The notes beneath the pieces were generated by a model that worked only from the letters and a program-made list of their open reading frames with translations, was not told the DNA's origin and did not search any database. A DNA stretch of 64,000 nt from Negativicutes bacterium. GTDB taxonomy: Bacteria > Bacillota_C > Negativicutes > Sporomusales_B > JARLHX01. The position numbers were made by a program, and so were the translations under genes. Below, piece after piece: positions 15,919-25,224 of the stretch (positions within the stretch are counted from its first letter, which is position 1; each line of letters starts with the position of its first letter). The stretch spans positions 1-64,000 of the forward strand of contig JARLHY010000021.1 in the NCBI GenBank assembly GCA_031292015.1, given 5' to 3'.

Positions 15919-16778
15919 CCCTTTGCCGTTCTGTCGGTCACTTCGCGAAGGGCTGCTGCCAGCAGGTTCGCTCCGGTATATTTTTTCTCCAGCGGCGAAC
16001 CCCGTAGACTGTCCATCCGCGGTTTCACACCGGCGCCGAACAAACCGCGGACACAGGATAAATGCTGATCATTCACCGCTTGCAGACCGGCAAGGTACTC
16101 CTCGATCTGCAGCAGTCGCGCCGGTGTCGGCAGCACCGCGCCGGCCGCCACCCGGTAGCAGGGCACTTCGCCGCCTTTATGCCAAACCGCGATGCTTACG
16201 GTGGCCAGATCCATCCCTTTGATCCGCCCTTCCCGCAGATAGGTGCTGCGGCAGCCTGTGACGTTTTCGCCGCTCAGCCTGATCTTCCGGATAATTTCGC
16301 CTGACTGGAGAACCGTCTTACCCGGCCCTGTGAAAAACTCCCGCAGCGGCAGCGAATACTGCCGCCCCAGGCCGCTGATTTCCAGCGAGGCATCATAGAC
16401 TAAAAGCGCCACCGCGGTCTCGGCCGAAGGGGAAGCATTGGCAAGATTCCCGCCGATGGTCGCCCGGTTTTGAATTTCCCGGCATCCCATCACCAACGCG
16501 GCTTTACAGAGCGCCACGACGTGCTCCTGAATAAAAGGATGCCCCGCAAGCTCAGACATCGTTGCCGCCGGACCGATTTCAATGTTGCCTTGTCGGTCGA
16601 CGGCGATCCCCCTCAGCTCGCTGATATGCTTGATATCCACCAGCGTCTTGACCTTGCTCCGGCCTTCACGCAGCCGCACCAGAATATCCGTGCCGCCGGC
16701 ATAGGCGACATGACCGTCCCGCTGCAAGAGTTCCAGCAGTTCGGCGAGAGTGTTAGGCCGTACATAAGCAAAATCCAC
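15915..16778 (-). CDS. Molybdenum hydroxylase FAD-binding subunit
   Basis: This 287-residue protein is of the CoxM/XdhB type. FAD-binding signatures are YAGGTDILVRL near residue 27 and RNQATIGGN-type IQNRATIGGNLANASPSAE near residue 103. In the complex it takes electrons from the FeS subunit and delivers them to NAD or another acceptor. GTG 16778 follows a GGGAGG site and lies 3 bp after the large-subunit stop, and the 3' end overlaps the FeS subunit, so the subunits are made together. Confidence 0.92.
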   Translation of the reverse strand: MDFAYVRPNTLAELLELLQRDGHVAYAGGTDILVRLREGRSKVKTLVDIKHISELRGIAVDRQGNIEIGPAATMSELAGHPFIQEHVVALCKAALVMGCREIQNRATIGGNLANASPSAETAVALLVYDASLEISGLGRQYSLPLREFFTGPGKTVLQSGEIIRKIRLSGENVTGCRSTYLREGRIKGMDLATVSIAVWHKGGEVPCYRVAAGAVLPTPARLLQIEEYLAGLQAVNDQHLSCVRGLFGAGVKPRMDSLRGSPLEKKYTGANLLAAALREVTDRTAKG

Positions 16779-16781
16779 CCT

Positions 16782-19157
16782 TCAGTCCCTCCCTGCAGCC
16801 GGTTCGCCGTCATTCCCGCCGTCCAGCAAACCGCGGATGATTGCGTCCCGGTCGATAAACAGGTCGTACAGCTGAATGCCAAGGATCCGGCATACCGCGT
16901 TCGCCACCGCCGGAGCCACCGCCACCGCCCCATGCTCCCCGAGGCCCCGGGCTCCAAAAGGACCGGTGGCTTCCGGGGTTTCGACGAAATAGGTCTCCAA
17001 CTGGGTCGGAACATCCGCCGCCGTCGGAATCTTGTAATCCACCAGATTGGCATTGCGGATTTCGCCCTTGGCGCCGAAAATCATTTTTTCACTCAAGGTC
17101 GCTCCCAGGGCCTGCACCATCGCTCCCTTGATCTGCTCGGCCGCAGCCTGCCGGTTGATAATCCGGCCGGCGTCGATAGCTGTCACCAGTTTATGCACAA
17201 TAACCTTTCCGCTGTCAGGGTTGATTTCGACATCAGCCGCCTGGCAGCCGAAGGTCCAGTCTGCCGCCATATTCCCCTGCCCTGTCCTGGGATCCAGATA
17301 AGTCAGTCCTTCCGGCACGAAAGTGCCCACACCGATCACCGGCGAATTGAGCGCCCGGCCTTCGCGGCCGGTCATGCCGGTGGCTGCGCTGGCCAGGTCG
17401 ATCTTCTCCTCCCGGCCCGGGGCGGTGAACCACCCGTCCTGATAGGCGATACTTCCGGCGTCGGTCTCGTAGATGACCGCCAGAACCTGCCTGAGTTTGG
17501 CGATAAAATCCGCGGCGGCCCGCAGCACCGCGTTGCCGACGGCCCAGGTCGAGTGGCTGGCCACCGTCTGCCATTCATAGGGGGAATGATCGGTGTCCAC
17601 CCCTTTTACCACCTGGACCCTGCCGATATCGATCTCGAGCGCTGTTGCCAGCATTTGCGCCATTACTGTGTTGACACCCTGCCCCATCTCCACCGCCCCG
17701 ATCGTCAACAGGAGGGTGCCGTCGCGATTGGCTTTGATGATGGCGCCGGACTGGGCGTTGGTCGGCATCACCGGAAACTTGCCGAAAGCAGCCAGCCCGC
17801 AGCCGCGCAAAGGATTCCCTTCAGCCGGGATATTGCCGCCCAGTCCGACAGCTTCGGCCGCTTTTTCGATACAGCGCCGCAAGTCGCCGTTGTGCGGTTC
17901 CATCACCTGTCCGATGGCATTTATCTTCTTTGGTCCGAGACAGTTTTTCAGGCGGATTTCCACTGGCGACAGGCCCAGTTTCGCGGCGATCATGTCCAGC
18001 TGCCGCTCGGCGCACCAGTGAGCTTCCGGATGGCCGTACCCCCGGTAGGCGCCCACCGGCGGAGTATTGGTGTAAACCCCGTAGGAATCGATCGCGATAT
18101 TGGCTATCTGGTAGGGACCGGTCGAACTCACCGCCCCGCCGGTAACGATGTTGATGCTGTAATCGCCGTAGCCGCCGCCGTTCCAGTACAGCTTGATCTC
18201 GGCCCCGACCAGCGTACCGTCCTTCCTGACCCCGGTTTTATAATAGGCGGTAAGCCCCCGCCCCAGCACTGTTCCTGTGAATACATCCTCCCGCTCCAGA
18301 ATCAGCCGGCACCATTTCCCCGGCACATGTGCCAGCACCACCGCCAGCAGCGGCTCGATGGTGAGATCCGACTTGCCGCCGAAGCCTCCGCCCAGATACG
18401 GAGCGCTGATCCGGACCTTGGCCTGGGGCAGCTCCAGCAGCCTGCTCAGGGCTTCCCGGACCACAAAAGGAGCCTGGGTCGACGATATCATCGTAAGGCC
18501 GTCGCCTGGCTGATAAATGCCGACAGCGCCGTGGGGCTCGATCTGCACATGCTGGACCAGTGGCACCGTGAACCGGTTTTCCACGATCAGGTCGGCTGCG
18601 GCCCAGGCCTTTTCCAGATCGCCGCGCTCGATATGGCAGTGATGGAAGACATTGGATTTCGGCCAGGGCTTGAAACCGGCCAGCGCCGGATAGCTTCCCA
18701 GGTCAGGATGAATCAGATTCGTCCTGTCCCGGAAAGCGGCTTCCGGGTCCAGCAGCGGCGGCAGTTCCTGATACTCTGCCCGGATCAAAGCCGCCGCCCG
18801 GCCGGCTGCCTGCTCATTCACCGCCACCACGCAGGCTACCGGTTCGCCGAAAAACCGGACCTTGTCCCTGGCCAGCGGGCTTTGGTCGGTGATGCACATC
18901 CCCACCGGGCCCAGCCGGCAGACGCCGACCGCGCCTGCCGCTTCCCGGCCGGTGATCACCTTAATGACACCAGGCACACTTTTAGCGTCGTTCACATCGA
19001 TACGCTTAATCAGGCCATGGGCGCAGTCCGACCGAACAACCTTGACGGCGCAGGCGCTGATATTCAGATCTGCGACGAACTGAGCCTGGCCGGTCACCTT
19101 TTCCCTGCCGTCGACCCTTGGCACGCTCCGCCCGATGTAATCCGCCAACCCTCTCAC
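16782..19157 (-). CDS. Molybdenum hydroxylase large subunit (molybdopterin-binding)
   Basis: This 791-residue protein belongs to the xanthine dehydrogenase/aldehyde oxidase family. Visible motifs are GGGFGGKSDL (molybdopterin contact), AYRGYGHPEAHW, GQGVNTVMAQ, and the C-terminal ARGLGEHGAVAVAPAVANA, whose Glu sits at the usual place of the catalytic base. Enzymes of this family hydroxylate a carbon next to a ring nitrogen using water. The neighbouring NCS1 permease and cytosine-deaminase-like enzyme point to a pyrimidine, purine or related N-heterocycle as substrate (inference). GTG 19157 is the start. Confidence 0.92.
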   Translation of the reverse strand: MRGLADYIGRSVPRVDGREKVTGQAQFVADLNISACAVKVVRSDCAHGLIKRIDVNDAKSVPGVIKVITGREAAGAVGVCRLGPVGMCITDQSPLARDKVRFFGEPVACVVAVNEQAAGRAAALIRAEYQELPPLLDPEAAFRDRTNLIHPDLGSYPALAGFKPWPKSNVFHHCHIERGDLEKAWAAADLIVENRFTVPLVQHVQIEPHGAVGIYQPGDGLTMISSTQAPFVVREALSRLLELPQAKVRISAPYLGGGFGGKSDLTIEPLLAVVLAHVPGKWCRLILEREDVFTGTVLGRGLTAYYKTGVRKDGTLVGAEIKLYWNGGGYGDYSINIVTGGAVSSTGPYQIANIAIDSYGVYTNTPPVGAYRGYGHPEAHWCAERQLDMIAAKLGLSPVEIRLKNCLGPKKINAIGQVMEPHNGDLRRCIEKAAEAVGLGGNIPAEGNPLRGCGLAAFGKFPVMPTNAQSGAIIKANRDGTLLLTIGAVEMGQGVNTVMAQMLATALEIDIGRVQVVKGVDTDHSPYEWQTVASHSTWAVGNAVLRAAADFIAKLRQVLAVIYETDAGSIAYQDGWFTAPGREEKIDLASAATGMTGREGRALNSPVIGVGTFVPEGLTYLDPRTGQGNMAADWTFGCQAADVEINPDSGKVIVHKLVTAIDAGRIINRQAAAEQIKGAMVQALGATLSEKMIFGAKGEIRNANLVDYKIPTAADVPTQLETYFVETPEATGPFGARGLGEHGAVAVAPAVANAVCRILGIQLYDLFIDRDAIIRGLLDGGNDGEPAAGRD

Positions 19158-19183
19158 CCCATCTGTCCTTCGCTAGGCCCCGG

Positions 19184-20590
19184 TCAGACCTGCCGGCCCG
19201 CTTTTTCCCGGCTGCCGATACCGGTCTTGACGACTGCGTAGTAAATAACGGCGGTGATGATCATCACCGGATATGTGGCGCCGACAGTATCGGTAAACAG
19301 GGGTTGTTCCCGCAAAAGCAAGAAAGCGATAACCCCTATGACCCAGACAAGCAGGGCCGACCAGTTGTAACCGCTTTTGTACCAGTATTTTCCGCCCGGG
19401 GCAGCCAGTGCCGAGGCGTCATAGTGCTGTTTGGCGACAAGATAATAGTCCACAATAACAATGGCAAATACCGGGCCGAACACCATCCCGATATAATCCA
19501 GAAATAAGATGAAAGAATGAAGGAAAGTTCCGATATAGAGCGGTATCGTCGTAACCACGGCGGCGATGACGGTTACGCCCCACAACGCCGGCAGGGCTTT
19601 GATTTTAGGCGAGATATTAGTGAGGGAAATGCCGGCGGCCATCAGGTTGATCGCGTTGGCTGTCGTGCTGGTGATGATGATGACAAGGAAAGCGACAATT
19701 CCCAGCCCAAGCTTGCTGACAATCGTACTCGGATCGGAGTTGTTGGGATCATAGGTCCCAGTGGTGATGGCGGCGCCGATGGTCACGACAATCCCCACCA
19801 GGGCAAACCAGAACAGGCCGATGTTGGCGCCGACCATCGGGACCCAGGTCGCGGCGGTCCTGGTTTTGCAGTAACGGGTAAATTCGGCGATCGCCGGCAC
19901 CCAGCCCAGACTGAAAGCAGCCATGATATCCATCGCCGAACCAAACGGCATCCCCTTGTCGGCCGGCGGCCGCCAGGCAGCGATCTGAGCGAGGGATACA
20001 TGCTGAAACACCACGACGGTTTCCCATATCGCCAGCGCAATGACCAGGGCGACCCCGATCCGTTCCACGATCTTGACCGAATGATGGCCGGTGGCAATGG
20101 AAATCAGATGCAGAACACTCATCGCGACAATGCCGACCAGCATGGTCGAATTGCCGCCCGGTTCGCCCAAGGCCGGCCAGCCCAGCCATTCCTTGCAGAT
20201 GAAACTGATGGAAATGGCGGCGATGAAAGTATTGACCGCTGTCCAGCCGATGAATTGAGTCGTGTTGAGCAGCGACGGCAAAAAGCTGCCCTGAACCCCG
20301 AAGGCCGGACGGGTGAGGGCCATCGTCGATACCCCGACCCGAAAACCGATAAAGCCAATCAGGGCCATGACGATATAGGCGACCGGATTGGCGATTAACG
20401 TGACATATACCGACGGCACAAAGGTCGTGGCGGCGACCAGGCCGCCGACGAACCAGGTGCCGTTGTTGGCGTTCGCCCCCACCCAGGTGGCGAACATATC
20501 CCAGGCGTTCAAATTCCGATCCTGCTGCGGAACCGCCTCGATCGCGGCGTATTCATGCTTGCTTTCACTGATATTCAGATCAGTTGACAT
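19184..20590 (-). CDS. NCS1-family nucleobase permease (CodB-like)
   Basis: This 468-residue membrane protein has about twelve hydrophobic helices. NCS1 features include WDMFATWVGANANNGTWFVGG near the start, FGVQGSFLPSLLN and a C-terminal FGPVFAIVIVDYYLV. NCS1 proteins import cytosine, uracil, purines, allantoin, hydantoins or related rings with Na+ or H+. GGGAGG precedes ATG 20590. It lies 29 bp after the amidohydrolase stop and 26 bp before the hydroxylase, so uptake and processing of the same ring are encoded together. Confidence 0.9.
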   Translation of the reverse strand: MSTDLNISESKHEYAAIEAVPQQDRNLNAWDMFATWVGANANNGTWFVGGLVAATTFVPSVYVTLIANPVAYIVMALIGFIGFRVGVSTMALTRPAFGVQGSFLPSLLNTTQFIGWTAVNTFIAAISISFICKEWLGWPALGEPGGNSTMLVGIVAMSVLHLISIATGHHSVKIVERIGVALVIALAIWETVVVFQHVSLAQIAAWRPPADKGMPFGSAMDIMAAFSLGWVPAIAEFTRYCKTRTAATWVPMVGANIGLFWFALVGIVVTIGAAITTGTYDPNNSDPSTIVSKLGLGIVAFLVIIITSTTANAINLMAAGISLTNISPKIKALPALWGVTVIAAVVTTIPLYIGTFLHSFILFLDYIGMVFGPVFAIVIVDYYLVAKQHYDASALAAPGGKYWYKSGYNWSALLVWVIGVIAFLLLREQPLFTDTVGATYPVMIITAVIYYAVVKTGIGSREKAGRQV

Positions 20591-20619
20591 GCCGATTCCT
20601 CCCTTGTTATATCCTCTGG

Positions 20620-21849
20620 CTAGAGCCTAGATATAAGGGTCTTCCCTTCGCGCATAACAAGTAGCCGCAGCGGCTGTAGGCGAATAGCATCGACAACATT
20701 GGTACAGTTTAGCAGCGTCAAATCCGCTCTGGCTCCTGGCTTTACGCCGTACTGGTCTTCGATACGCAAAATCTTGGCGGCGTTGATTGTGCACATGTCA
20801 AAGACTGTCCTGATTTCCTCCGGCAGGCTCATATGCGCGGCATGGGCGCCGATCAGAGCGACCTCCAGCATATCTTCCTTGCCGAAGGGATAAAACGTAT
20901 CCCGGACACAGTCCTGCCCCATGGCCACCACCAGGCCCTGCTGCAGCAGTTCCTTCACCCGGGTGATCCCCCGGCGCTTGGGCTGTCTGTCCAGCCGCCC
21001 CTGCAGCATCAGGTTGGTAACCGGATTGGTGATAAAGTTGACCTGGGCTTCTTTTGCCTTCGCCATCACGTAGTTGGCGTAGTGATCGTCATACGCGGCC
21101 AGGGCGCAGGTATGCCCGGCGGTTACGCGGCCTTGCCAGCCGCACTCCGCCGTTTTGTCGATCACCATCTCCAGCGTGCGGTAAAACGGGTCGTCCGTTT
21201 CATCCACATGCATGCATACATCGGCATTGAACGCTTTGGCAATATCAAAGGCAATCTCGACATGCCGCCGGCTGTCCCGGGGCGACTTTTCGTTCGCCGG
21301 CATGCCGCCGACAACGTCCGCCCCTTCTTCCATAGCCTGCCACATCAATTTCTCTGTTCCCTCATCCTGGATAATTCCTTCCTGGGGGAACGCGACGATC
21401 TGGATATCGACGACGCCGGCATATTTCTTCCTGACCTCCACCAGCCCGCGCAGCGGCAGCAGACCCCCGATCGAATCGACATCCACATGGGTCCGGAACC
21501 GGGTCGTGCCGTGGCTGATCCCGAGCTCAACCGTCCTGCTGGCCCGCTCGACGATATCCTCCACCGTGTAAGTCCGCTTTTTTTCCCAGATGATTTCGAT
21601 GGCTTCCTTCAGGGTTCCGCTCTGATTGGGCCGCACCACATCGACAATATTCGTTTTGTCCAGATGGACATGACAGTCGATAAACGCCGGTGTGAGAAGA
21701 TTCCCCCCGCAATCGGTCACCTGAACGCCAGGCCCGGGCTCTTCCCCCGTTCCCTTCAGAACCGCCGCGATTTTCCCGTCTGCGACAGTTACTGAAAAAA
21801 GACCCTCTTTCTCTATAAGTCGGACATTGCGCAAAACCGTTTCTACCAT
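20620..21849 (-). CDS. Cytosine deaminase-like amidohydrolase (CodA family)
   Basis: This 409-residue enzyme has all key residues of E. coli CodA at nearly the same positions: metal ligands His60 and His62 (HVHLDKT), His214 and Glu217 (MHVDETDD), His246 (AGHTCAL) and Asp313 (GQDCVRD). The QGRLD and PKRRGITRVKELL stretch is also CodA-like. The family removes an exocyclic amino group from cytosine, isoguanine, 5-methylcytosine or triazine-like rings. It is the first gene of the operon with permease and molybdenum hydroxylase, so a deaminate-then-hydroxylate route is plausible. AGAGGGG precedes ATG 21849. Confidence 0.88.
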   Translation of the reverse strand: MVETVLRNVRLIEKEGLFSVTVADGKIAAVLKGTGEEPGPGVQVTDCGGNLLTPAFIDCHVHLDKTNIVDVVRPNQSGTLKEAIEIIWEKKRTYTVEDIVERASRTVELGISHGTTRFRTHVDVDSIGGLLPLRGLVEVRKKYAGVVDIQIVAFPQEGIIQDEGTEKLMWQAMEEGADVVGGMPANEKSPRDSRRHVEIAFDIAKAFNADVCMHVDETDDPFYRTLEMVIDKTAECGWQGRVTAGHTCALAAYDDHYANYVMAKAKEAQVNFITNPVTNLMLQGRLDRQPKRRGITRVKELLQQGLVVAMGQDCVRDTFYPFGKEDMLEVALIGAHAAHMSLPEEIRTVFDMCTINAAKILRIEDQYGVKPGARADLTLLNCTNVVDAIRLQPLRLLVMREGKTLISRL

Positions 21850-21903
21850 GGAACCACCCCTCTCAAAATCGTCACTGTTTTTCGTTCTCTCAGCACCTCC
21901 TTT

Positions 21904-21939
21904 TTTCGTATTGCGAAATCATTATTCAGCAATACGAAA
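21904..21939 (-). promoter_or_regulatory. Candidate IclR operator upstream of the deaminase operon
   Basis: An 11-bp perfect inverted repeat pairs 21904-21914 with 21929-21939. The left copy is itself a 15-bp palindrome, TTTCG-N5-CGAAA (21904-21918), the kind of site IclR-family proteins bind. It lies 55-90 bp upstream of the deaminase start, next to AT-rich promoter DNA, and the IclR gene lies immediately upstream. Confidence 0.65.
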
Positions 21940-22030
21940 TTTTATTATATATTCCACGCTTTCATTCAAATTCCTTTATTATCCAATCCCTTATGCGCAG
22001 AAAATTTTCCGACAGTATCCATTAAAAAAA

Positions 22031-22066
22031 TCAACCTCACCCAGCCGACAGACTGGGTGAGGTTGA
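22031..22066 (-). terminator. Terminator of the IclR gene
   Basis: A 14-bp perfect stem (22031-22044 with 22053-22066) is followed on the minus strand by TTTTTTT, 35 bp past the IclR stop. Confidence 0.9.
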
Positions 22067-22100
22067 TTGGGTCCGGCTGATCAGCCTGAGTAGGCGTTGA

Positions 22101-22865
22101 TCAGTAATAAACCTTGGTGAGAGTGTCGCTTATTTTCTTGGCGGTTGACCGCAAATGCTCGATGACCAGCGATTCATTGGTCCTCATGCTTGGCGAAATA
22201 TTGGAAACCGCGGCAACCACCTTCCCGTACATGTCGTAAACCGGAACGGCAATTGCGGTGATAAGCTCTTCATACTCTTCGCGTTCCACCGCATAACCGT
22301 CTTCCCGCACCGTTTTCAGCTGGGCGAGCAGTTCGCTCCGTTTGGTGATGGTACCAGGCAGATATTTTTTTAAGCCGCACTTGGTTATCAATTCGTCGGC
22401 GTTTTCCTCCTCCATAAAGGCCAGAAAGATTTTTCCCACCGCCGTGGACGTGACCGGGACCCGGCGTCCCACCACCAGAAAGGCTTTCAGGGTCTGCGGG
22501 GATTCTACCCCGACAACGCATATCGCCTCATCGCCGTCATGGATGAAGACATTGGTAGTCTCGCCGGTTGCGTCCACGCATTCTTGCAAAAACGGGATCG
22601 AACGGCGAAAAAATCGTTGGGGCCACTGACTTTGGATCCGGAACAGTTCCGGCCCCAGTCCGTATTTCTTGTTCGTGACATTCTGGCTCACGAATCCCTC
22701 CTGCATCAGCGTCTTCAGCAGGTGATGCAGCGTGCTGGTATTATAGCCCACCACCGCCTGTATATCGCTCAGACCGGATTCTTCCGCCGAATTCATCAAA
22801 ACCTTGAGGATCACCAGACTCTTTTGAACCGACTTGACGATATCGCTTCTTGGCTCTTTTTCCAC
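22101..22865 (-). CDS. IclR-family transcriptional regulator
   Basis: This 254-residue protein has an N-terminal winged helix (about 8-70: SVQKSLVILKVLMNS, then HHLLKTLMQEGFV) and the IclR effector domain (CVDATGETTNVFIHDGDEAICV, then VGRRVPVTSTAVGKIFLAF and YAVEREEYEELITAIAVPV). It is monocistronic with its own terminator and is separated by about 250 bp from the deaminase operon, whose promoter carries an IclR-type palindrome. Control of that operon is inferred from position and site. Confidence 0.9.
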   Translation of the reverse strand: MEKEPRSDIVKSVQKSLVILKVLMNSAEESGLSDIQAVVGYNTSTLHHLLKTLMQEGFVSQNVTNKKYGLGPELFRIQSQWPQRFFRRSIPFLQECVDATGETTNVFIHDGDEAICVVGVESPQTLKAFLVVGRRVPVTSTAVGKIFLAFMEEENADELITKCGLKKYLPGTITKRSELLAQLKTVREDGYAVEREEYEELITAIAVPVYDMYGKVVAAVSNISPSMRTNESLVIEHLRSTAKKISDTLTKVYY

Positions 22866-23011
22866 GGCCCGTCTCCCTCTCCCCGCCGGTTACAGCCAGC
22901 CGGCAATCTGCCCCCCGGGTTGTCCTTCGATATAATCTTACTATATTTCTCAAAAGAAAAGTCAAAGAATTGAAAACTTCAGACCAGTTGTCGGCCCAGG
23001 CCTCAAAACAA

Positions 23012-23039
23012 GAAACTTTAGGCGCTGGCCTAAAGTTTC
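23012..23039 (-). terminator. Terminator after the enolase-superfamily gene (CTTTAGG family)
   Basis: A 12-bp perfect stem (23012-23023 with 23028-23039) is followed by a T-rich stretch on the minus strand and lies 140 bp past the last gene of the 13.6-kb operon. A second hairpin without T-run lies between them (23143-23151 with 23162-23170). Confidence 0.75.
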
Positions 23040-23177
23040 AGATCGGTAACGCGGGCTTTCTGTCCCGTCACACAGGCATAATCCGCACGGGAGGGGTTTC
23101 CCGCAGCGGGATTCGCCCATAGTCATGGATAAGTGAGAACTAAAGACTCGGAAACTTCACCCCGAGTCTTAGTTTCA

Positions 23178-24335
23178 CTAATATTCCTTGCCGCCGCATT
23201 CGTAGCGGTCCAGCACCGCCCGGTCGATCTCGACGCCGATACCCGGCTTGTCCGGTATCTTCACCACGCCATTTTCCATGTTGATGGCGCTGTGGATGAG
23301 CTCCTGGCGGAAAGGATGGGAGGACTGGTCATATTCCAGCATCGGCTCGATCGGTTTTAAGGCCAGCGGTGCCGGCGGCACGGTGGCGATAAACTGCAGC
23401 GACGCGGCAAGGCCGATGCCCGACCCCCAGACATGAGGCACCAGCATCATATGCCAGGCCTGAGCGAGCGCCAGAATCTTCCTGCACTCGGTAAACCCGC
23501 CGGCCGAGCAAAGATCAGGCTGCAGCACATCCACCGCCCGCCTGGATACCCACTCTCTGAATCCCACCTTGGTAAATTCGTTTTCGCCGGCCGCGATGTA
23601 GGTGCTTGTCAGGTTTTTCAGCTCCCGGTACCCATCGATGTCTTCCGGGGAAATGGGCTCCTCGAACCAGTGGATGTTGGCCTTCTCCACCCCTTTGAGG
23701 ATCCGGCGGGCCGAAGATACGTTGTAGGCGTGGTTGGCGTCAAGCATCAAAACGACATCAGGACCGATGCCTTCCCGCACCGCCAGGATGTAGTCGATGT
23801 CTTCCTCCACACCGAACCCCGTTTTCAGTTTCATGGCTGTGAAGCCTTTGGCCCGATGGGCTTTGGCTTCTTCGATGGCGGCGTCGGGATACTTTACGCC
23901 CTCCACGCGGTAAAAACCGGTGGCATAAGGTTTCACTTCGGTGCGGTAGGCGCCTCCCAGCAACTTGTGGATCGGTTTGCCCAGCGCCCGTCCCATGCAG
24001 TCCCATAACGCGATATCCACTGCGCTGATGGCGTTGGGTACCGCCCCTTTCTGACCAAAGGGCCTGGTCAGATTGTACATCTTTTCCGACAGGACGTCCA
24101 CATCGAAAGGGTCTTGGCCGACAACAATCGGCTTCAGGGCATAGTCGACGATCGATTTGGCTATTTCCGGCGGCTGGAGGCCGTGGCACAGCGATTCGCC
24201 CCAGCCGGTGACGCCTTCGTCAGTGACCACTTCGACAATCATCGTGCTGCGCTTTTTTACCCACCCCATCGAAAAAGCGAACGGCTGGGCCAGCGGGGTA
24301 CTGAGCACATGGGTTTTCACGTCGACAATCTTCAC
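23178..24335 (-). CDS. Mandelate racemase/muconate lactonizing enzyme family protein
   Basis: This 385-residue enolase-superfamily enzyme has a KLKTGFG motif near residue 172 carrying the KxK base, metal ligands in DANHAY (Asp), WFEEPI (Glu) and AGENEF (Glu), and a His in VPHVWGSG that serves as second base in the mandelate racemase subgroup. The family abstracts a proton alpha to a carboxylate, giving racemases, sugar-acid dehydratases or cycloisomerases. It is the last gene of the TRAP/CoA-transferase/ETF operon. GTG 24335 follows AAGGAG. The substrate is unknown but should be a carboxylate linked to the imported acid. Confidence 0.88.
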   Translation of the reverse strand: MKIVDVKTHVLSTPLAQPFAFSMGWVKKRSTMIVEVVTDEGVTGWGESLCHGLQPPEIAKSIVDYALKPIVVGQDPFDVDVLSEKMYNLTRPFGQKGAVPNAISAVDIALWDCMGRALGKPIHKLLGGAYRTEVKPYATGFYRVEGVKYPDAAIEEAKAHRAKGFTAMKLKTGFGVEEDIDYILAVREGIGPDVVLMLDANHAYNVSSARRILKGVEKANIHWFEEPISPEDIDGYRELKNLTSTYIAAGENEFTKVGFREWVSRRAVDVLQPDLCSAGGFTECRKILALAQAWHMMLVPHVWGSGIGLAASLQFIATVPPAPLALKPIEPMLEYDQSSHPFRQELIHSAINMENGVVKIPDKPGIGVEIDRAVLDRYECGGKEY

Positions 24336-24394
24336 AAAACCACTCCTTAAACCTTATTGGGACACACCATCCAGGATTTGTTTTTTCGGCGCCG

Positions 24395-25165
24395 TTATTT
24401 GCGGCTGGCAAAGAAATCGTTCAGCCGCTGAGCGGTGGAGGGGGAGTGCAGGCAAAGCCGCGAGGTAACCGCTTCATCGCGGCAATTGCGGCCGATGCCG
24501 CCGCCGAAGGTCTGGTTGACGATCTGCTTTATGTACCCGATGGCCTGGGCGTCGTTGGCGCAGATGGCTCTCAGATAATCGTCCACCGCCGCATCAAGTT
24601 CCTCCGGTGCCGCCACGGCGTTGATCAGCCCTATTTCCAGCGCTTCCCTGGCCGTAATTTTCTTGCCTGTGACAAATAACTCCTTGGCCTTGGTCACGCC
24701 TACCCGCAGCGGCAGGCGAAAGGTGGCGCCCCAACCCGGCATCAGGCCCAGGGTCGCCTCCGGCTGGCCGAATCTGGCCCGCTCGCCGGCAACAATGATG
24801 TCACAGGCCATCGCCAGCTCCAGACCGCCCCCCAGCGTGTAGCCCTCCACCCTCGCCAGCACCGGCAGCGGCAGATTCTCCAATCGGTTGAATATCCGGT
24901 GCCCTTTTTCCACCCAGGCGGTGATCGTATCCGGCGTCAGTGCCTGCACCGCCTGAAGATCGGCCCCGACCACGAAATATTTCGGGGAAGCGCTGCGCAC
25001 CACTAGTGCCCGGTAGCGAAAACCCGCTTTTTCCACCCTGTCGATGATTTCGTCCAGGCGGTCCAGGACATCGTGGCTCAAAGTGCACGGGACGTTCGGC
25101 TCGCTCTCCCTGAAGGTGATGGTGGCGACCGGCCCGTTGTCGCTAAACTCTATACAGGTAGCCAT
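24395..25165 (-). CDS. Enoyl-CoA hydratase/isomerase (crotonase family)
   Basis: This 256-residue protein has the usual crotonase length. The oxyanion-hole region YFVVGADLQAV and both catalytic-type glutamates are present (GYTLGGGLELAMACD and GQPEATLGLMPGWG), so hydratase activity is likely. It probably hydrates the enoyl-CoA made by the acyl-CoA dehydrogenase of the same operon; a MaoC hydratase is also encoded, so the two may act on different intermediates or stereoisomers. GGAGG precedes ATG 25165. Confidence 0.88.
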   Translation of the reverse strand: MATCIEFSDNGPVATITFRESEPNVPCTLSHDVLDRLDEIIDRVEKAGFRYRALVVRSASPKYFVVGADLQAVQALTPDTITAWVEKGHRIFNRLENLPLPVLARVEGYTLGGGLELAMACDIIVAGERARFGQPEATLGLMPGWGATFRLPLRVGVTKAKELFVTGKKITAREALEIGLINAVAAPEELDAAVDDYLRAICANDAQAIGYIKQIVNQTFGGGIGRNCRDEAVTSRLCLHSPSTAQRLNDFFASRK

Positions 25166-25224
25166 TCCTTTCCTCCTTGCTGTTTTCGGTCAGTCTTCCC
25201 TGCTCGTCCTTTCGCCGCGGCGCT

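Noticed and set aside
16470..19241. Plus-strand open frame of 923 codons opposite the molybdenum hydroxylase genes
   Set aside because: It spans antisense to two well-defined subunits and gives a His/Pro/Arg-rich product without any domain; a codon-bias shadow.
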